Shown: positions 21,615-31,508 of the stretch, piece by piece
Layout: each line of letters begins with the position of its first letter
Numbering within the stretch: the first letter of the stretch is position 1
Source of the DNA: Parvibaculum sp.
GTDB taxonomy: Bacteria > Pseudomonadota > Alphaproteobacteria > Parvibaculales > Parvibaculaceae
DNA: 64,000 nucleotides
Direction of reading: 5' to 3'
NCBI RefSeq assembly: GCF_030651915.1
Contig: NZ_JAUSBV010000010.1
Coordinates: 434,001 to 498,000 of the forward strand
The notes under the pieces: model-generated
The model's input: the letters and a program-made list of their open reading frames with translations, nothing else
What the model was told of the DNA's origin: nothing
Databases searched by the model: none
Position numbers and translations under genes: made by a program

Positions 21615-22244
21615 ATGTATTCGGTGAAGGAAATTTTCTACACGCTGCAGGGCGAAGGCGCGAATGCCGGACGCGCGGCGGTGTTTTGCCGATTTGCGGG
21701 CTGCAATCTCTGGTCGGGCCGCGAGGAAGACCGCACTTCTGCCGTCTGCCGGTTTTGCGATACGGACTTCGTCGGCACTGACGGCGTCGGCGGCGGCAAA
21801 TTTTCCGATGCGGTGGCCCTCGCCGCTGCGGTTGAGCGCGCATGGGCGGGCGCGGCGGAGGACCGCTTTGTCGTCTGCACCGGCGGCGAACCGTTGTTGC
21901 AACTCGATGAAGCGTTGATCGACGCGCTTCACGCGCGCGGATTCGAGATCGCCGTCGAAACCAACGGCACCATCGCGGCGCCTGCGGGCCTCGACTGGAT
22001 CTGCGTCAGCCCGAAGGCCGAGGCCGCCTTGAATCAGACAAGCGGCGACGAGTTGAAACTGGTCTATCCTCAAGAGACGGCAAAGCCGGAGCGGTTCGCC
22101 GGACTGGATTTCCAGCACTTCTTCCTGCAGCCGATGGACGGTGACAACACAGAAGAGAACACGCGCGCGGCAACGGCTTATTGCCTCGCACATCCGAAAT
22201 GGCGCTTAAGTCTGCAGACGCACAAGCTGATCGGTATTCCGTGA
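21615..22244 (+). CDS. queE: 7-carboxy-7-deazaguanine synthase QueE (radical SAM)
   Basis: The protein has 209 residues (MYSVKEIFYTLQGEGANAGRAAVFCRFAGCNLWSG). The cluster motif is the extended C-x14-C-x2-C type, from GCNLWSG to AVCRFCDTDF, known from Burkholderia-type QueE rather than the usual CX3CX2C. It makes the 7-deazapurine ring of 7-carboxy-7-deazaguanine from carboxytetrahydropterin. Its stop overlaps the queD start by one base. Confidence 0.95.
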   Translation: MYSVKEIFYTLQGEGANAGRAAVFCRFAGCNLWSGREEDRTSAVCRFCDTDFVGTDGVGGGKFSDAVALAAAVERAWAGAAEDRFVVCTGGEPLLQLDEALIDALHARGFEIAVETNGTIAAPAGLDWICVSPKAEAALNQTSGDELKLVYPQETAKPERFAGLDFQHFFLQPMDGDNTEENTRAATAYCLAHPKWRLSLQTHKLIGIP

Positions 22245-22612
22245 TGAAGATATACAAAGAGTTCCTGTTCGATGCCGCGCATTTCCTTCCCTATGCTGAG
22301 GAAGGTCATCCGAACCGCCGGATGCATGGTCATTCGTTCCGCGTCGTGGTGTGGCTTGCCGGCAAGCCCGCAGCTGATACCGGCATCGTTCGCCATTTCG
22401 AGGATGTCGAGCGCGAGGTGATGGCGGTGCGCGAGAAGCTCGATCATCATTTGCTGAACGAGATCGCGGGACTTGAGTTTCCGACGCTGGAGCGGATTGC
22501 CGCCTGGATATGGAACGAACTCGCAAAGCCGTTGCCCGAGATCGCGCGTGTCGAGGTTCACCGCGGGTCGTGCCGCGAGGGCTGCGTCTATGACGGGCCG
22601 GAGGGAGAATGA
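22244..22612 (+). CDS. queD: QueD-family 6-carboxytetrahydropterin synthase (catalytic Cys position is Asn)
   Basis: I start at ATG 22244 ([16 protein letters not shown], 122 aa), overlapping the queE stop. Zinc ligands H13, H28 and H30 are present (AAHFLP and MHGHSF). In E. coli QueD the loop reads EGHKCGRLHGH, with Cys27 as the catalytic residue; here it reads [11 protein letters not shown], with Asn24 in that place. DHHLLNE and the C-terminal CREGCVYDG are conserved. The operon context strongly supports the queuosine role, but the lost Cys means the mechanism may differ. Whether a Cys elsewhere substitutes is unknown. Confidence 0.88.
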   Translation: MKIYKEFLFDAAHFLPYAEEGHPNRRMHGHSFRVVVWLAGKPAADTGIVRHFEDVEREVMAVREKLDHHLLNEIAGLEFPTLERIAAWIWNELAKPLPEIARVEVHRGSCREGCVYDGPEGE

Positions 22613-23073
22613 TGGCAAAAAAACCGACAGGCCTGACGCAGCTCGGCAACTCAGCGCCGCTGCCAGCCTCGCCCGACAAGGCGGTGCTGGAGCGGGTCGC
22701 CAATCCGCATGCCGACACCGATTATGTGGCGCGCTTCACCGTGCCCGAATTCACCTCGATCTGCCCCGTCACCGGCCAGCCCGATTTCGCGCATCTCGTC
22801 ATCGATTATGTCCCCGGCAAATGGCTCGTCGAGTCGAAGTCGCTGAAGCTCTACATGCAGGCCTTCCGCAATCACGGCGCATTCCACGAGGACTGTACGG
22901 TCGGCATTGGCAAGCGGCTGGTCGAGACGCTGAAGCCAAAGTGGCTGCGCATCGGCGGCTACTGGTATCCGCGCGGCGGCATCCCGATCGACGTCTTCTG
23001 GCAGAAAGGTAAGCTTCCCGCCGGCGTCTGGGCACCCGATCAGGGCGTCGCACCCTATCGCGGACGCGGTTGA
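22609..23073 (+). CDS. queF: NADPH-dependent preQ0 reductase QueF (unimodular type)
   Basis: The protein has 154 residues, the short single-domain QueF form. The active-site Cys is in [18 protein letters not shown] and the family motif is ESKSLKLY, with the catalytic HEDCTV downstream. It reduces the nitrile of preQ0 to the amine of preQ1. It overlaps queD by 4 nt, and a second ATG follows the first. It completes a GTP-derived pathway to preQ1 apart from folE and the tRNA transglycosylase. Confidence 0.96.
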   Translation: MMAKKPTGLTQLGNSAPLPASPDKAVLERVANPHADTDYVARFTVPEFTSICPVTGQPDFAHLVIDYVPGKWLVESKSLKLYMQAFRNHGAFHEDCTVGIGKRLVETLKPKWLRIGGYWYPRGGIPIDVFWQKGKLPAGVWAPDQGVAPYRGRG

Positions 23074-23176
23074 GCAAACCGAATTTTCCGAGGCAGTTTA
23101 ATGGTTCGTTGGAGTCAGACGGTCCAAGCAGCTGTCTTATTTGAGACATCCCGCAAGGAATGTATCCCTGTCGCCT

Positions 23177-24160
23177 TCACGACAGTTCGATGCTGGCGAG
23201 ATGCCGTTTTCGCCACTGGAGCGGCGTCGTGCCGAACTCGCGGCTGAATGCGCGGATGAACGCTGCCGCGGAACTGTAGCCGGCCAGGTCCGCTGCCTCT
23301 TCGACGGACGTGTCCTCTGCAAGAATTTTCCGGGCCACGAGCGTGAGACGCATTCGGGCAAGCGTCTGCATCGGTGTTCGTCCCACGATGCGCCGGAATT
23401 CCTCCGTGAATTTCGTTCTGGACATGCCGGCGAGGCGCGCCAGCCGGTCGATGCTCCAGTTTTCCAGCGGTGCATCCAGAAAAGCGCGAATGGCGGTGCT
23501 CACTCCCCTGCTCTTCACAAGACCGGCCTCGCGTGCATCCGTCTCGCCACGTGCGATCAGAATGGAACGCGTCATGTTGATCAGGATGATTTCGGCAATC
23601 CTGCGGACAATGATTGCCTGGCCGTATTCCTGCCCCGCGCCGACAAACTCTTCATCCAGAAGTTCGGCCGCTTTCCATATCCGGCGGGCGCATTCCGGCG
23701 AAGACTCCCGGCTCAGGTAAATCGGGCCGATGATCAGATTGGTCAGGGCTATATTCTCGGACGGCACAACACCAAGCAGGAGTTCGACATCGCTTTCGGC
23801 AGCGATCTCCTCGGTTATCGGCACCCGCTGGAAACTGTCCAGCGGCATCGCCTCAGGCTCAGGCACAGAATGAAGCCGATGCGGCGCAAGCCCGCTCACG
23901 CCGACAATGGAGCCCGGCGCGAGATCGATGAACCTCGGCTCGGGAAAATCGATGCTCAGGCGAAAATGCCCCCGCCGCACCATGACGCAATAGGAATAGT
24001 CGCCAGGGTCAAGCCGTTTTCTGAACGGATAGGACGCCGACGAGCGAAAGAAATAGACGCCGTCCATTCGGACATCGGCGCGAATATCGCTGGCGTCGAG
24101 ATTCCGGAAAGACTGAATGCCGTTCGCTTCTTTTTCCTTTTTGTTCGTCATGGCGTGCAT
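23177..24160 (-). CDS. AraC-family transcriptional regulator of the aromatic operon
   Basis: The protein has 327 residues. The N-terminal cupin-like effector domain includes YCVMVRRGHFRLSIDFPEPRFIDLAPGSIVGV and APHRLH. The C-terminal pair of AraC helix-turn-helices shows MSRTKFTEEFRRIVGRTPMQTLARMRLTLVARKIL and AGYSSAAAFIRAFSREFGTTPLQWRKR. The gene begins 18 nt after the aldolase stop and is the last of the nine-gene operon, so it probably activates that operon in response to an aromatic substrate. It ends about 100 nt from the convergent queF. Confidence 0.85.
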   Translation of the reverse strand: MHAMTNKKEKEANGIQSFRNLDASDIRADVRMDGVYFFRSSASYPFRKRLDPGDYSYCVMVRRGHFRLSIDFPEPRFIDLAPGSIVGVSGLAPHRLHSVPEPEAMPLDSFQRVPITEEIAAESDVELLLGVVPSENIALTNLIIGPIYLSRESSPECARRIWKAAELLDEEFVGAGQEYGQAIIVRRIAEIILINMTRSILIARGETDAREAGLVKSRGVSTAIRAFLDAPLENWSIDRLARLAGMSRTKFTEEFRRIVGRTPMQTLARMRLTLVARKILAEDTSVEEAADLAGYSSAAAFIRAFSREFGTTPLQWRKRHLASIELS

Positions 24161-24178
24161 GTTTTCCGATCGATCAGA

Positions 24179-25210
24179 TCACGAAAGCTTCGCCTCGTCC
24201 TGCCGCGCCAGATCGAGCGCGATGTCCACGATCATATCTTCCTGACCGCCAACCATAGCGCGTTTTCCGGCCTCCAGCAGAATTTTGCGGACATCGACGC
24301 CATAGCGCTCCGATGCGGTTTCGGCATGGCGCAGGAAACTCGAATAAACGCCCGCATAGCCAAGGCTCAGCGTTTCTCTGTCCACGCGCACGGGACGGTC
24401 CTGCAGGGGCCGCACGATATCTTCGGCCGCATCCATCAGCGCCAGCAGGTCGCAGCCATGTTGCCAGCCATAACGGTCGGCGGCGGCGATGAAGACTTCG
24501 AGCGGCGCGTTGCCCGCGCCTGCGCCCATGCCCGTGAGCGACGCGTCCACCCGGACGGCGCCGTTCTGAACGGCGGCGATCGAGTTCGCGACGCCGAGCG
24601 ACAAATTGTGATGCGCATGGATGCCGCGCTGCGTTTCCGGCTTCAGAACCCTGTCATAGGCCTGCAGGCGGGCGGCAACGTCGTCCATCGTCATGGCGCC
24701 ACCGCTGTCGGTCACATAGACGCAATGAGCGCCATAGCTTTCCATCAGCTTCGCCTGCGCCGCCAGCGCGTCGGGCGGCGACATGTGGCTCATCATCAGA
24801 AAGCCCGAGACATCCATGCCGAGCTTGCGCGCCGACTCGATATGCTGCCTCGCCACATCGGCTTCCGTGCAATGCGTCGCGACGCGCACCGAGCGGACGC
24901 CGAGATCGTGCGCGCGGTGCAGATCCTCAATGGTCCCGATGCCGGGCAGCAAGAGCGTCGTTACCACGGCACGCTCAACGACCTCGCAGACCGCTTCGAT
25001 CCATGCCCAGTCCGTGCAGGCGCCGAAACCGTAGTTCAGGCTCGACCCCGAAAGCCCGTCGCCATGTGCGATCTCGATGGCATCGACACCCGCCTTGTCG
25101 AGCGCGCGGGCGATGACGCGGACATGTTCCAGCGAATATTGATGGCGGATCGCGTGCATCCCATCGCGCAGCGTCACGTCCTGGATGTAAAGGCGGTCGG
25201 GGATATTCAT
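24179..25210 (-). CDS. 4-hydroxy-2-oxovalerate aldolase (DmpG/HsaF type)
   Basis: The start ATG 25208-25210 ([25 protein letters not shown], 343 aa) overlaps the acetaldehyde dehydrogenase stop by 4 nt. HMG-CoA-lyase-like TIM barrel motifs are the metal Asp in TLRDGMH, the metal histidines in [13 protein letters not shown], and the C-terminal helical domain that docks the dehydrogenase. It cleaves 4-hydroxy-2-oxoacids to pyruvate and an aldehyde that is channelled to its partner. This is the last catabolic step of the meta-cleavage route. Confidence 0.95.
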   Translation of the reverse strand: MNIPDRLYIQDVTLRDGMHAIRHQYSLEHVRVIARALDKAGVDAIEIAHGDGLSGSSLNYGFGACTDWAWIEAVCEVVERAVVTTLLLPGIGTIEDLHRAHDLGVRSVRVATHCTEADVARQHIESARKLGMDVSGFLMMSHMSPPDALAAQAKLMESYGAHCVYVTDSGGAMTMDDVAARLQAYDRVLKPETQRGIHAHHNLSLGVANSIAAVQNGAVRVDASLTGMGAGAGNAPLEVFIAAADRYGWQHGCDLLALMDAAEDIVRPLQDRPVRVDRETLSLGYAGVYSSFLRHAETASERYGVDVRKILLEAGKRAMVGGQEDMIVDIALDLARQDEAKLS

Positions 25211-26154
25211 GCCGCCACCTGCCATTTCATTGCAATCGCCTCGGCGGTGCGCAGCGCGGCTGAGGTCATGATGTCGAGATTGCCCGCATAGGCCGGCAGA
25301 TAGTGACCAGCGCCTTCGACCTCGAGAAAGACGCTCACCTTGAGACCGGAAAAGGTACGGTCCATATCCGGCAGATAGAGCGGCGCATTGTTGCCGATCT
25401 TCTCGATCTGCACCGACTGTTTCATCCGGTAACCCGGCACATAGGCCTGCACCTCGACGACCTTTCGTTCGATGGCGGCAGCAATACGCGCCGGGTCTGC
25501 TTCCTCGCAGAGACAATGCACCGTGTCGCGCATGATCAGCGGCGGTTCGGCCGGATTGAGAATGATGATCGCCTTGCCGCGCGTGGCACCGCCCACCGCC
25601 TCGATGGCTCTCGACGTCGTCTCTGTGAATTCATCGATATTCGCGCGCGTGCCGGGCCCTGCCGATTTCGACGCAATGGAGGCAACGATTTCGCCATAAA
25701 GGACCGGCGCGACGCTGCTCACCGCGGCAACGATCGGGATCGTCGCCTGGCCGCCGCAGGTCACCATGTTCAGGTTCCGCTCGTTTGCGAGCCTGTCGAG
25801 ATTAACGCTCGGCACCACATAGGGGCCGATGGCGGCCGGCGTCAGGTCGATCACCTGCTTGCCATGCGCCTGCAGGATTTCATTGTGATGCCGGTGGGCG
25901 CCCGCCGAGGTCGCATCGAAAACGATGCCGATGCTCTCGAATTCCGGCATCGCCACAAGCCCTTCGATGCCCTCCGCGGTCGTGGCGATGCCGAGCCTCG
26001 TTGCCCGTGCAAGCCCGTCGGATGCGGGATCGATGCCGACCATCGCCGCCATCTCCAGCGTCTTGGAAAGGCGCATGATCTTGATCATCAGGTCGGTGCC
26101 GATATTGCCCGATCCGATGATCGCGGCGCGCACCCTCCCCTTCGCTCCGGTCAT
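25207..26154 (-). CDS. Acylating acetaldehyde dehydrogenase (DmpF/HsaG type)
   Basis: The protein has 315 residues with NAD-binding [13 protein letters not shown] and catalytic C133 in [17 protein letters not shown]. Length and motifs match the aldolase-linked dehydrogenases that oxidise acetaldehyde or propanal to the acyl-CoA. The 4-nt overlap with the aldolase gene mirrors their physical complex in known systems. It begins 9 nt after the hydratase gene. Confidence 0.95.
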   Translation of the reverse strand: MTGAKGRVRAAIIGSGNIGTDLMIKIMRLSKTLEMAAMVGIDPASDGLARATRLGIATTAEGIEGLVAMPEFESIGIVFDATSAGAHRHHNEILQAHGKQVIDLTPAAIGPYVVPSVNLDRLANERNLNMVTCGGQATIPIVAAVSSVAPVLYGEIVASIASKSAGPGTRANIDEFTETTSRAIEAVGGATRGKAIIILNPAEPPLIMRDTVHCLCEEADPARIAAAIERKVVEVQAYVPGYRMKQSVQIEKIGNNAPLYLPDMDRTFSGLKVSVFLEVEGAGHYLPAYAGNLDIMTSAALRTAEAIAMKWQVAA

Positions 26155-26163
26155 TCGCGTCTC

Positions 26164-26943
26164 CTATGCGAAGGCGACGTGCAGCGGCTTGAAGCCCTGC
26201 ACGTAAACGGTGAATTCGCTGCCCGGGCTCGCGTTGCACATCGGGCCGAGGGCGCCGGACAGAATGATGTCTCCGGCGCCGAGCGGGCGGCCGACCTCCA
26301 CCATCTTGCGGGCGAGCCATTGGGCGGCGTTGAGCGGATTGCCGAGGCAGGCGGCGCCGACACCGACCGAGACCTGCTTGCCATTCAGCAGCATTTCCAT
26401 GCCGCCAAGGTGGAGGTCGATTTCGGAGAGCTTGCGCCGGTCCTTGCCGAGAACGAACTTCGCACCCGAGGCATTGTCGGCCACCGTATCCGCCAGCGTG
26501 ATCCGCCAGTCGGCGATGGCGCTGTCGACGATTTCCATAGCCGCCGCCGCGCAATCGATGGCAGAAGCGACCTCATCAAGGCTCGGGTTCGGTTGGTTGA
26601 GAGGCTTACCGAGAATGAAGGCGATCTCGGCTTCCACCTTGGGCTGCATCAACCCGGCGACCGAAACCGAAGCCGCGCCGCTCACATCGTCAACATCGAA
26701 CAGCATGCCGTAGTCGGGCTCGTTCACGCCAAGCTGCGTCTGCACGGCGGGCGATGTGAGCCCGATCTTCCGGCCCACGATACGCTCGCCCGCCGCGAGA
26801 CGCCTCCGCGTGTTGATCTCCTGAACGGCGTAGGCCGAGGCAACGTCGAAACCGGAGGACGTTTCGGTCACCGGCGGTATGGGGGTCCGGCTATGTCGTG
26901 CCTCGGCCAGGGCGGCCGCTATCGCCTTCAGGTCATGCGGCAT
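26164..26943 (-). CDS. 2-keto-4-pentenoate (2-hydroxydienoate) hydratase
   Basis: The protein has 259 residues and belongs to the fumarylacetoacetase-like hydratases (MhpD, BphH, HsaE): RIVGRKIGLTS, MLFDVDDV, the metal-binding EAEIAFILGKPL, and SGALGPMCNASPGSEFTVYVQG. It hydrates 2-hydroxypenta-2,4-dienoate or a homologue to the 4-hydroxy-2-oxo acid used by the aldolase. Its start overlaps the end of the hydrolase gene by 11 nt. Confidence 0.93.
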   Translation of the reverse strand: MPHDLKAIAAALAEARHSRTPIPPVTETSSGFDVASAYAVQEINTRRRLAAGERIVGRKIGLTSPAVQTQLGVNEPDYGMLFDVDDVSGAASVSVAGLMQPKVEAEIAFILGKPLNQPNPSLDEVASAIDCAAAAMEIVDSAIADWRITLADTVADNASGAKFVLGKDRRKLSEIDLHLGGMEMLLNGKQVSVGVGAACLGNPLNAAQWLARKMVEVGRPLGAGDIILSGALGPMCNASPGSEFTVYVQGFKPLHVAFA

Positions 26944-27784
26944 TGGCCGCCCCGAAGAAGTCGCCCGTCACGCGGTTGAACTCATCCGCGTGTTCCCACT
27001 GGGCCCAGTGTCCGCATTGCGGCAGCACGAAAAGCCGGGCCCGCGGAATCTGCTTGAGCAACGGGAACGCCATGTCGATCGGCATTACCTTGTCCTCGCG
27101 CCCCCAGATGATCATCGTCTCGTGCTTCAGCGATGCGAGGCGCGGATCGTTCCAGACCGGCTCCATCAGCGCCTTGGGATCGGGACGCATGGGCGGTGTC
27201 TCGACGATATGCGGCTGCAGCGCGGTCTTCATCCGACCTTCAAGCAGCTCTTCCGTGATCTGCGAGGGGTCGTAGACGAAGTCCTTCACGAAGCCGCGCA
27301 GGCGCTCGATCGAGGGCCCCGGACCGTCGTAGAAAAACAGAAGCGTCTTGATCGCTTCGGTCGGAAACTGACTGAACATCGGAATGCTGCCGCCCGGTCC
27401 CATCAGAACCATGCGATCGACTTTCTCCGGCCGGTCCAGCGCCAGACGCAAGGTCACCATGCCGCCCAGCGAGTTGCCGACGAAATGCGCCTTGTCGATG
27501 CCGAGTTCGTCGAGAAATTCGCCCATCTTCGTCGCATACCAGGCCGGCATGGCACTGCCCTTCGGCTTGATGTCCGACTTGCCGAAGCCCGGCAGATCGG
27601 GAACGATCACACGGAAGCTCTTCGCCAGCACCTCGATGTTGCGGTTGTAGTTCGACCAGCCGCTGGCGCCCGGTCCGCCGCCGTGAATGAGAACGAGCGC
27701 CGGGCCCGTACCTGCTTCGTTGTAATGAATCCTGACGCCCTTGACCGTGACGAACCGGCTGGTGCCTTCTTCCGTGATGCTCAT
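26933..27784 (-). CDS. Meta-cleavage product hydrolase (BphD/HsaD-like alpha/beta hydrolase)
   Basis: I start at ATG 27782-27784 (MSITEEGTSRFVTVKGVRIHYNEAG, 283 aa), with GAGGAAAAG upstream; the longer frame invades the dioxygenase gene. The oxyanion motif is HGGGPGASGWSNY, and the catalytic triad is S105 (VGNSLGGM), D231 (WGREDKVMP) and H259 (QCGHWAQWE). HGGGPGA is typical of carbon-carbon bond hydrolases acting on ring-fission products. It splits the 2-hydroxy-6-oxo-dienoate formed by the extradiol dioxygenase into a hydroxydienoate and an acid. Confidence 0.93.
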   Translation of the reverse strand: MSITEEGTSRFVTVKGVRIHYNEAGTGPALVLIHGGGPGASGWSNYNRNIEVLAKSFRVIVPDLPGFGKSDIKPKGSAMPAWYATKMGEFLDELGIDKAHFVGNSLGGMVTLRLALDRPEKVDRMVLMGPGGSIPMFSQFPTEAIKTLLFFYDGPGPSIERLRGFVKDFVYDPSQITEELLEGRMKTALQPHIVETPPMRPDPKALMEPVWNDPRLASLKHETMIIWGREDKVMPIDMAFPLLKQIPRARLFVLPQCGHWAQWEHADEFNRVTGDFFGAANAA

Positions 27785-27810
27785 AAAACTTTTCCTCGTT
27801 TGCTTTTCTT

Positions 27811-28683
27811 CTAGACGCGCTTGTGGCCCCACATGCTCGTGACCTCGTGATGGGTCACGCGCCAGACCTCGTCGTGAACTTCGATACCCGCCGTGCCGAC
27901 CTCGACTTCGAAGCCCGACGGCGTTGCGGCATAGAACGAGACCATCTGGTCGTTTGAATGCTTGCCCAGTGTCATGGTTTGCTTCACGCCGCATGCACCG
28001 ATGCGATCCATCGCAAATCCGACATCGTCCAGCGTCGCCATTTCGACCATGAAGTGGTGCAGCCGCTTCGGCGCGGGCATCGGCGCCAGCGCCAGCGTGT
28101 GGTGACGCGGATTGCAGTGGTAGAATTCGAGGACCAGCGTGAAGTCGGGTGAAATCGACATGCCGATCGTGTCGGAAAGCCGGAAGCCGAGAAGCCGCGT
28201 GTAGAAATCGCGGATCTCATCGATCTTCTCGGACGCCAGAACGACATGGCCGGCGCCCTGGCTACCCGTCATGAAACCGGACACACCCGCCGGAGAATGG
28301 AACGGCAGATTGGTGAGCGCCGTCGCGCCGACATAGACCTCGACCTGCAGCCCCGCCGGATCGGTGAGGACGAGAAGGTCGCGCACACCGCGCTCCTTCT
28401 TCAGATTGTCGGATGCGGGCGCGCATGGGACGCCTTCCTTTTCAAGACGCTCGCGGAGGGCCTGCAATCCTTCCGGCGTTTCGACTTCGAGCCCGATGAA
28501 GGCGATGTCGTCCGCCGCCCCCTTCTCGAGCTGGATGCGGAAGGCCCGATCGTCCATCCGGTAGCGGGCCGATGTGCCGTTGCCGCTCCCCGGCATCAGG
28601 CCCAGAAACCCTGTCAGATAATTGTCCCATGCCTTGAGGTCGCTCACCTCGAAGCCGATATATCCAAGCGATGCCACGCTCAT
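27811..28683 (-). CDS. Type I extradiol ring-cleavage dioxygenase (BphC/HsaC-like)
   Basis: The protein has 290 residues, two vicinal-oxygen-chelate modules. The C-terminal module holds the Fe(II) ligands: H146 (GAGHVVLA), H210 (RLHHFMVEM) and Glu in GFEVEVG near 259-261, plus catalytic H195 (NPRHHTLAL). It cleaves catechols beside the hydroxyls. The two-domain BphC size fits bicyclic or substituted catechols rather than plain catechol. It sits 12 nt after the dehydrogenase gene. Confidence 0.95.
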   Translation of the reverse strand: MSVASLGYIGFEVSDLKAWDNYLTGFLGLMPGSGNGTSARYRMDDRAFRIQLEKGAADDIAFIGLEVETPEGLQALRERLEKEGVPCAPASDNLKKERGVRDLLVLTDPAGLQVEVYVGATALTNLPFHSPAGVSGFMTGSQGAGHVVLASEKIDEIRDFYTRLLGFRLSDTIGMSISPDFTLVLEFYHCNPRHHTLALAPMPAPKRLHHFMVEMATLDDVGFAMDRIGACGVKQTMTLGKHSNDQMVSFYAATPSGFEVEVGTAGIEVHDEVWRVTHHEVTSMWGHKRV

Positions 28684-28695
28684 CGGTTTCCTCCC

Positions 28696-29562
<867 letters not shown>

Positions 29563-30126
29563 CTAGAACAGGGTGCTCATGTTCGTTGCCCGGATCAGTG
29601 TCTGGTCGAGATAGATTTCCCGTCCGCAGAGCTTGAGGACGCCGTCGACGCGGCGAAGCGTATCGACGCGCCGCCCGACCCACATGCTCTCTTCCGTATT
29701 GAGACGGCTGCGATAGAGGATGAAGGCAACCTCGACTGTCGTCTCCACGCCGTTCACGCCGGTGATACGGACATTGTCGACGATATGGCGCGTGCGGGAT
29801 GGCGGGTCTTCGGACCAGGACGATCCGGACTCCATCTTGGCGACGCGCATCGCCAGCGCCTGCTTGTCATCGTCGTAAAAGGACATGTCGCCGCGCTTGG
29901 TGAACTCGCGGTCGATGTCGGACAGCGTCACCGTCCGCCGGATCGGCATCCAGTAGCTGCAATCCTCGGTCCAGAGATCGAGCCAGGCGCGATATGCGCG
30001 CCCGTCGATCATGGCCGCCTCGGCATAGAGGAACTGTTCAATCTCGAACTGAAGCTCCATCCGCTGCTGGAGAGAAAGCGCGTCGAGACCGGATGTTTCG
30101 GCTTCCACCGCCCTTGCCTGCGACAT
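29563..30126 (-). CDS. Aromatic ring-hydroxylating dioxygenase, beta (small) subunit
   Basis: The start ATG 30124-30126 (MSQARAVEAETSG, 187 aa) overlaps the alpha-subunit stop by one base; the longer frame is unlikely. The cystatin-like fold signature LQQRMELQFEIEQFLYAEAAMIDGRAYRAWLDLWTEDCSYWMPIRRT is plain, as is the C-terminal RRVDGVLKLCGREIYLDQTLI. It builds the alpha3beta3 hexamer with the neighbouring alpha subunit. Confidence 0.94.
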   Translation of the reverse strand: MSQARAVEAETSGLDALSLQQRMELQFEIEQFLYAEAAMIDGRAYRAWLDLWTEDCSYWMPIRRTVTLSDIDREFTKRGDMSFYDDDKQALAMRVAKMESGSSWSEDPPSRTRHIVDNVRITGVNGVETTVEVAFILYRSRLNTEESMWVGRRVDTLRRVDGVLKLCGREIYLDQTLIRATNMSTLF

Positions 30127-31508
30127 CAGACCCTCCCTTTCGGCAGCGCCGGATGATTTGCCTTCAGTTCGGCCCAGTCGTCGGCCGTCAGCCAGTTCAT
30201 CCAATTGGTGTAGAGCCAGCGCTGCGCGTGTTCGCTGATGGTCGTTTCCACACGGCTCGTACCGGTGGCGTCGGTCAGCACCTCGTCCTGACCGAGCCCC
30301 ATCGCCATGTGGTGGCGATAGCTCCGCGCCTTCACGCCGCGCGAGGCGCGCGTGCTCTGGCTCCAGTTCTCGCCATCATCCTGCTCGAGCATGCCGGCCG
30401 GTCCGAAGAGATGCGCGCTGAAGGCGATCTGCTTCTTCTTCACCTCTTCGGGCAAGGCCTTGGGCAGGACGGTGAACCACCAGATTTCGGTTGCAAAGGG
30501 ACCGCGCGGCAGACGCAGCGAAAGCTGCGTGCCGTTGGTCGAGATCCAGAGGTTCGGGAAGATGTTGGGATGCCCCATGCAGCGAACGCCGGTGGGACCG
30601 AGCAGTTCGCGCGCGGCGCTGAGGCGCGGCGGCACCACGGGCTTGCTCGGATCCTTGAGCATTCCGGCCGCCGCAATGGCGAGCCGTTCGTCATCCGTCA
30701 TGGCATCGATTTCCGCCTGCCGTTCCGGCGTGATGACCGGCCCGCTGATCGCATGCCCGTAATCGCCGAACATCACCATCTGGTGCTTCGGATGCAGAAT
30801 GGCGGCGATGTCCATGAAGCCCGCCATGCCCGCCGAGGCATGGCTGTATTGCACGTGATACCAGTCGAAGAGATTGTCGACGGCGATCTTCCAGTTGCAG
30901 TCGATGACATTCTTCTGGATGCCGTCCACAATTTCGACCGGGCCGTTCGCCGCGAGAAGGCCAAGGCCGATGCGGCCGACCTCGCCCAGATAATCGGGGA
31001 GCGGGGGCGTATCGGGATCGAGCGTCGCGAAATAGAAGCCGTGCAGATGATCCACCTGCGCCGCCCTGGCGAGGCCCCATTGCGACTTGTCGAAGTCCTT
31101 GCGGTAATAGGCCGTCATGCCGGGAACGCCGATCAGGTCGCCGTTCAGGTCGTAGTTCCAGCCGTGATAGGAGCAGACGAAGGATTTGGCGTTGCCCTGC
31201 TCGGCGCGGCAGAGCGCATTGCCGCGATGCCGGCAGGTGTTGAGCAGGACCTGCACCTCGCCCTTCCTGTCGCGGACGACGATGACCTGATCCTCGCCGA
31301 TATAGTTGATGAAGTAGTCGCCGGGATTCGGGATCTGGCTCTCGTGGCACATGAAGTTCCAGGCCCGCGCAAAGATGTTGCGCATCTCCAGATCGTAGAT
31401 TTCCTGGTCGGCGAAAACCCGGCGATCGAGCGTTCCCTCGGCCGGATCGAAGTAGGAACGGATTTCAGATTTGCTCGGGGCGCCCCCCGGCTCTTGAACC
31501 AAGTCCAT
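30126..31508 (-). CDS. Aromatic ring-hydroxylating dioxygenase, alpha (Rieske) subunit
   Basis: The start ATG 31506-31508 follows AAGGAGGAAGCG (460 aa); the earlier frame lacks a site. The Rieske [2Fe-2S] motif is C92-x-H94 and C112-x2-H115 (NTCRHRGNALC and VCSYHGW). The mononuclear iron region is DNLFDWYHVQYSHA with bridging D215 and ligands H218 and H223. It performs cis-dihydroxylation of an aromatic ring. The exact substrate cannot be read; biphenyl-, phenylpropionate- or other alkylbenzene-type is possible. No ferredoxin or reductase gene is in the operon. Confidence 0.94.
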   Translation of the reverse strand: MDLVQEPGGAPSKSEIRSYFDPAEGTLDRRVFADQEIYDLEMRNIFARAWNFMCHESQIPNPGDYFINYIGEDQVIVVRDRKGEVQVLLNTCRHRGNALCRAEQGNAKSFVCSYHGWNYDLNGDLIGVPGMTAYYRKDFDKSQWGLARAAQVDHLHGFYFATLDPDTPPLPDYLGEVGRIGLGLLAANGPVEIVDGIQKNVIDCNWKIAVDNLFDWYHVQYSHASAGMAGFMDIAAILHPKHQMVMFGDYGHAISGPVITPERQAEIDAMTDDERLAIAAAGMLKDPSKPVVPPRLSAARELLGPTGVRCMGHPNIFPNLWISTNGTQLSLRLPRGPFATEIWWFTVLPKALPEEVKKKQIAFSAHLFGPAGMLEQDDGENWSQSTRASRGVKARSYRHHMAMGLGQDEVLTDATGTSRVETTISEHAQRWLYTNWMNWLTADDWAELKANHPALPKGRV

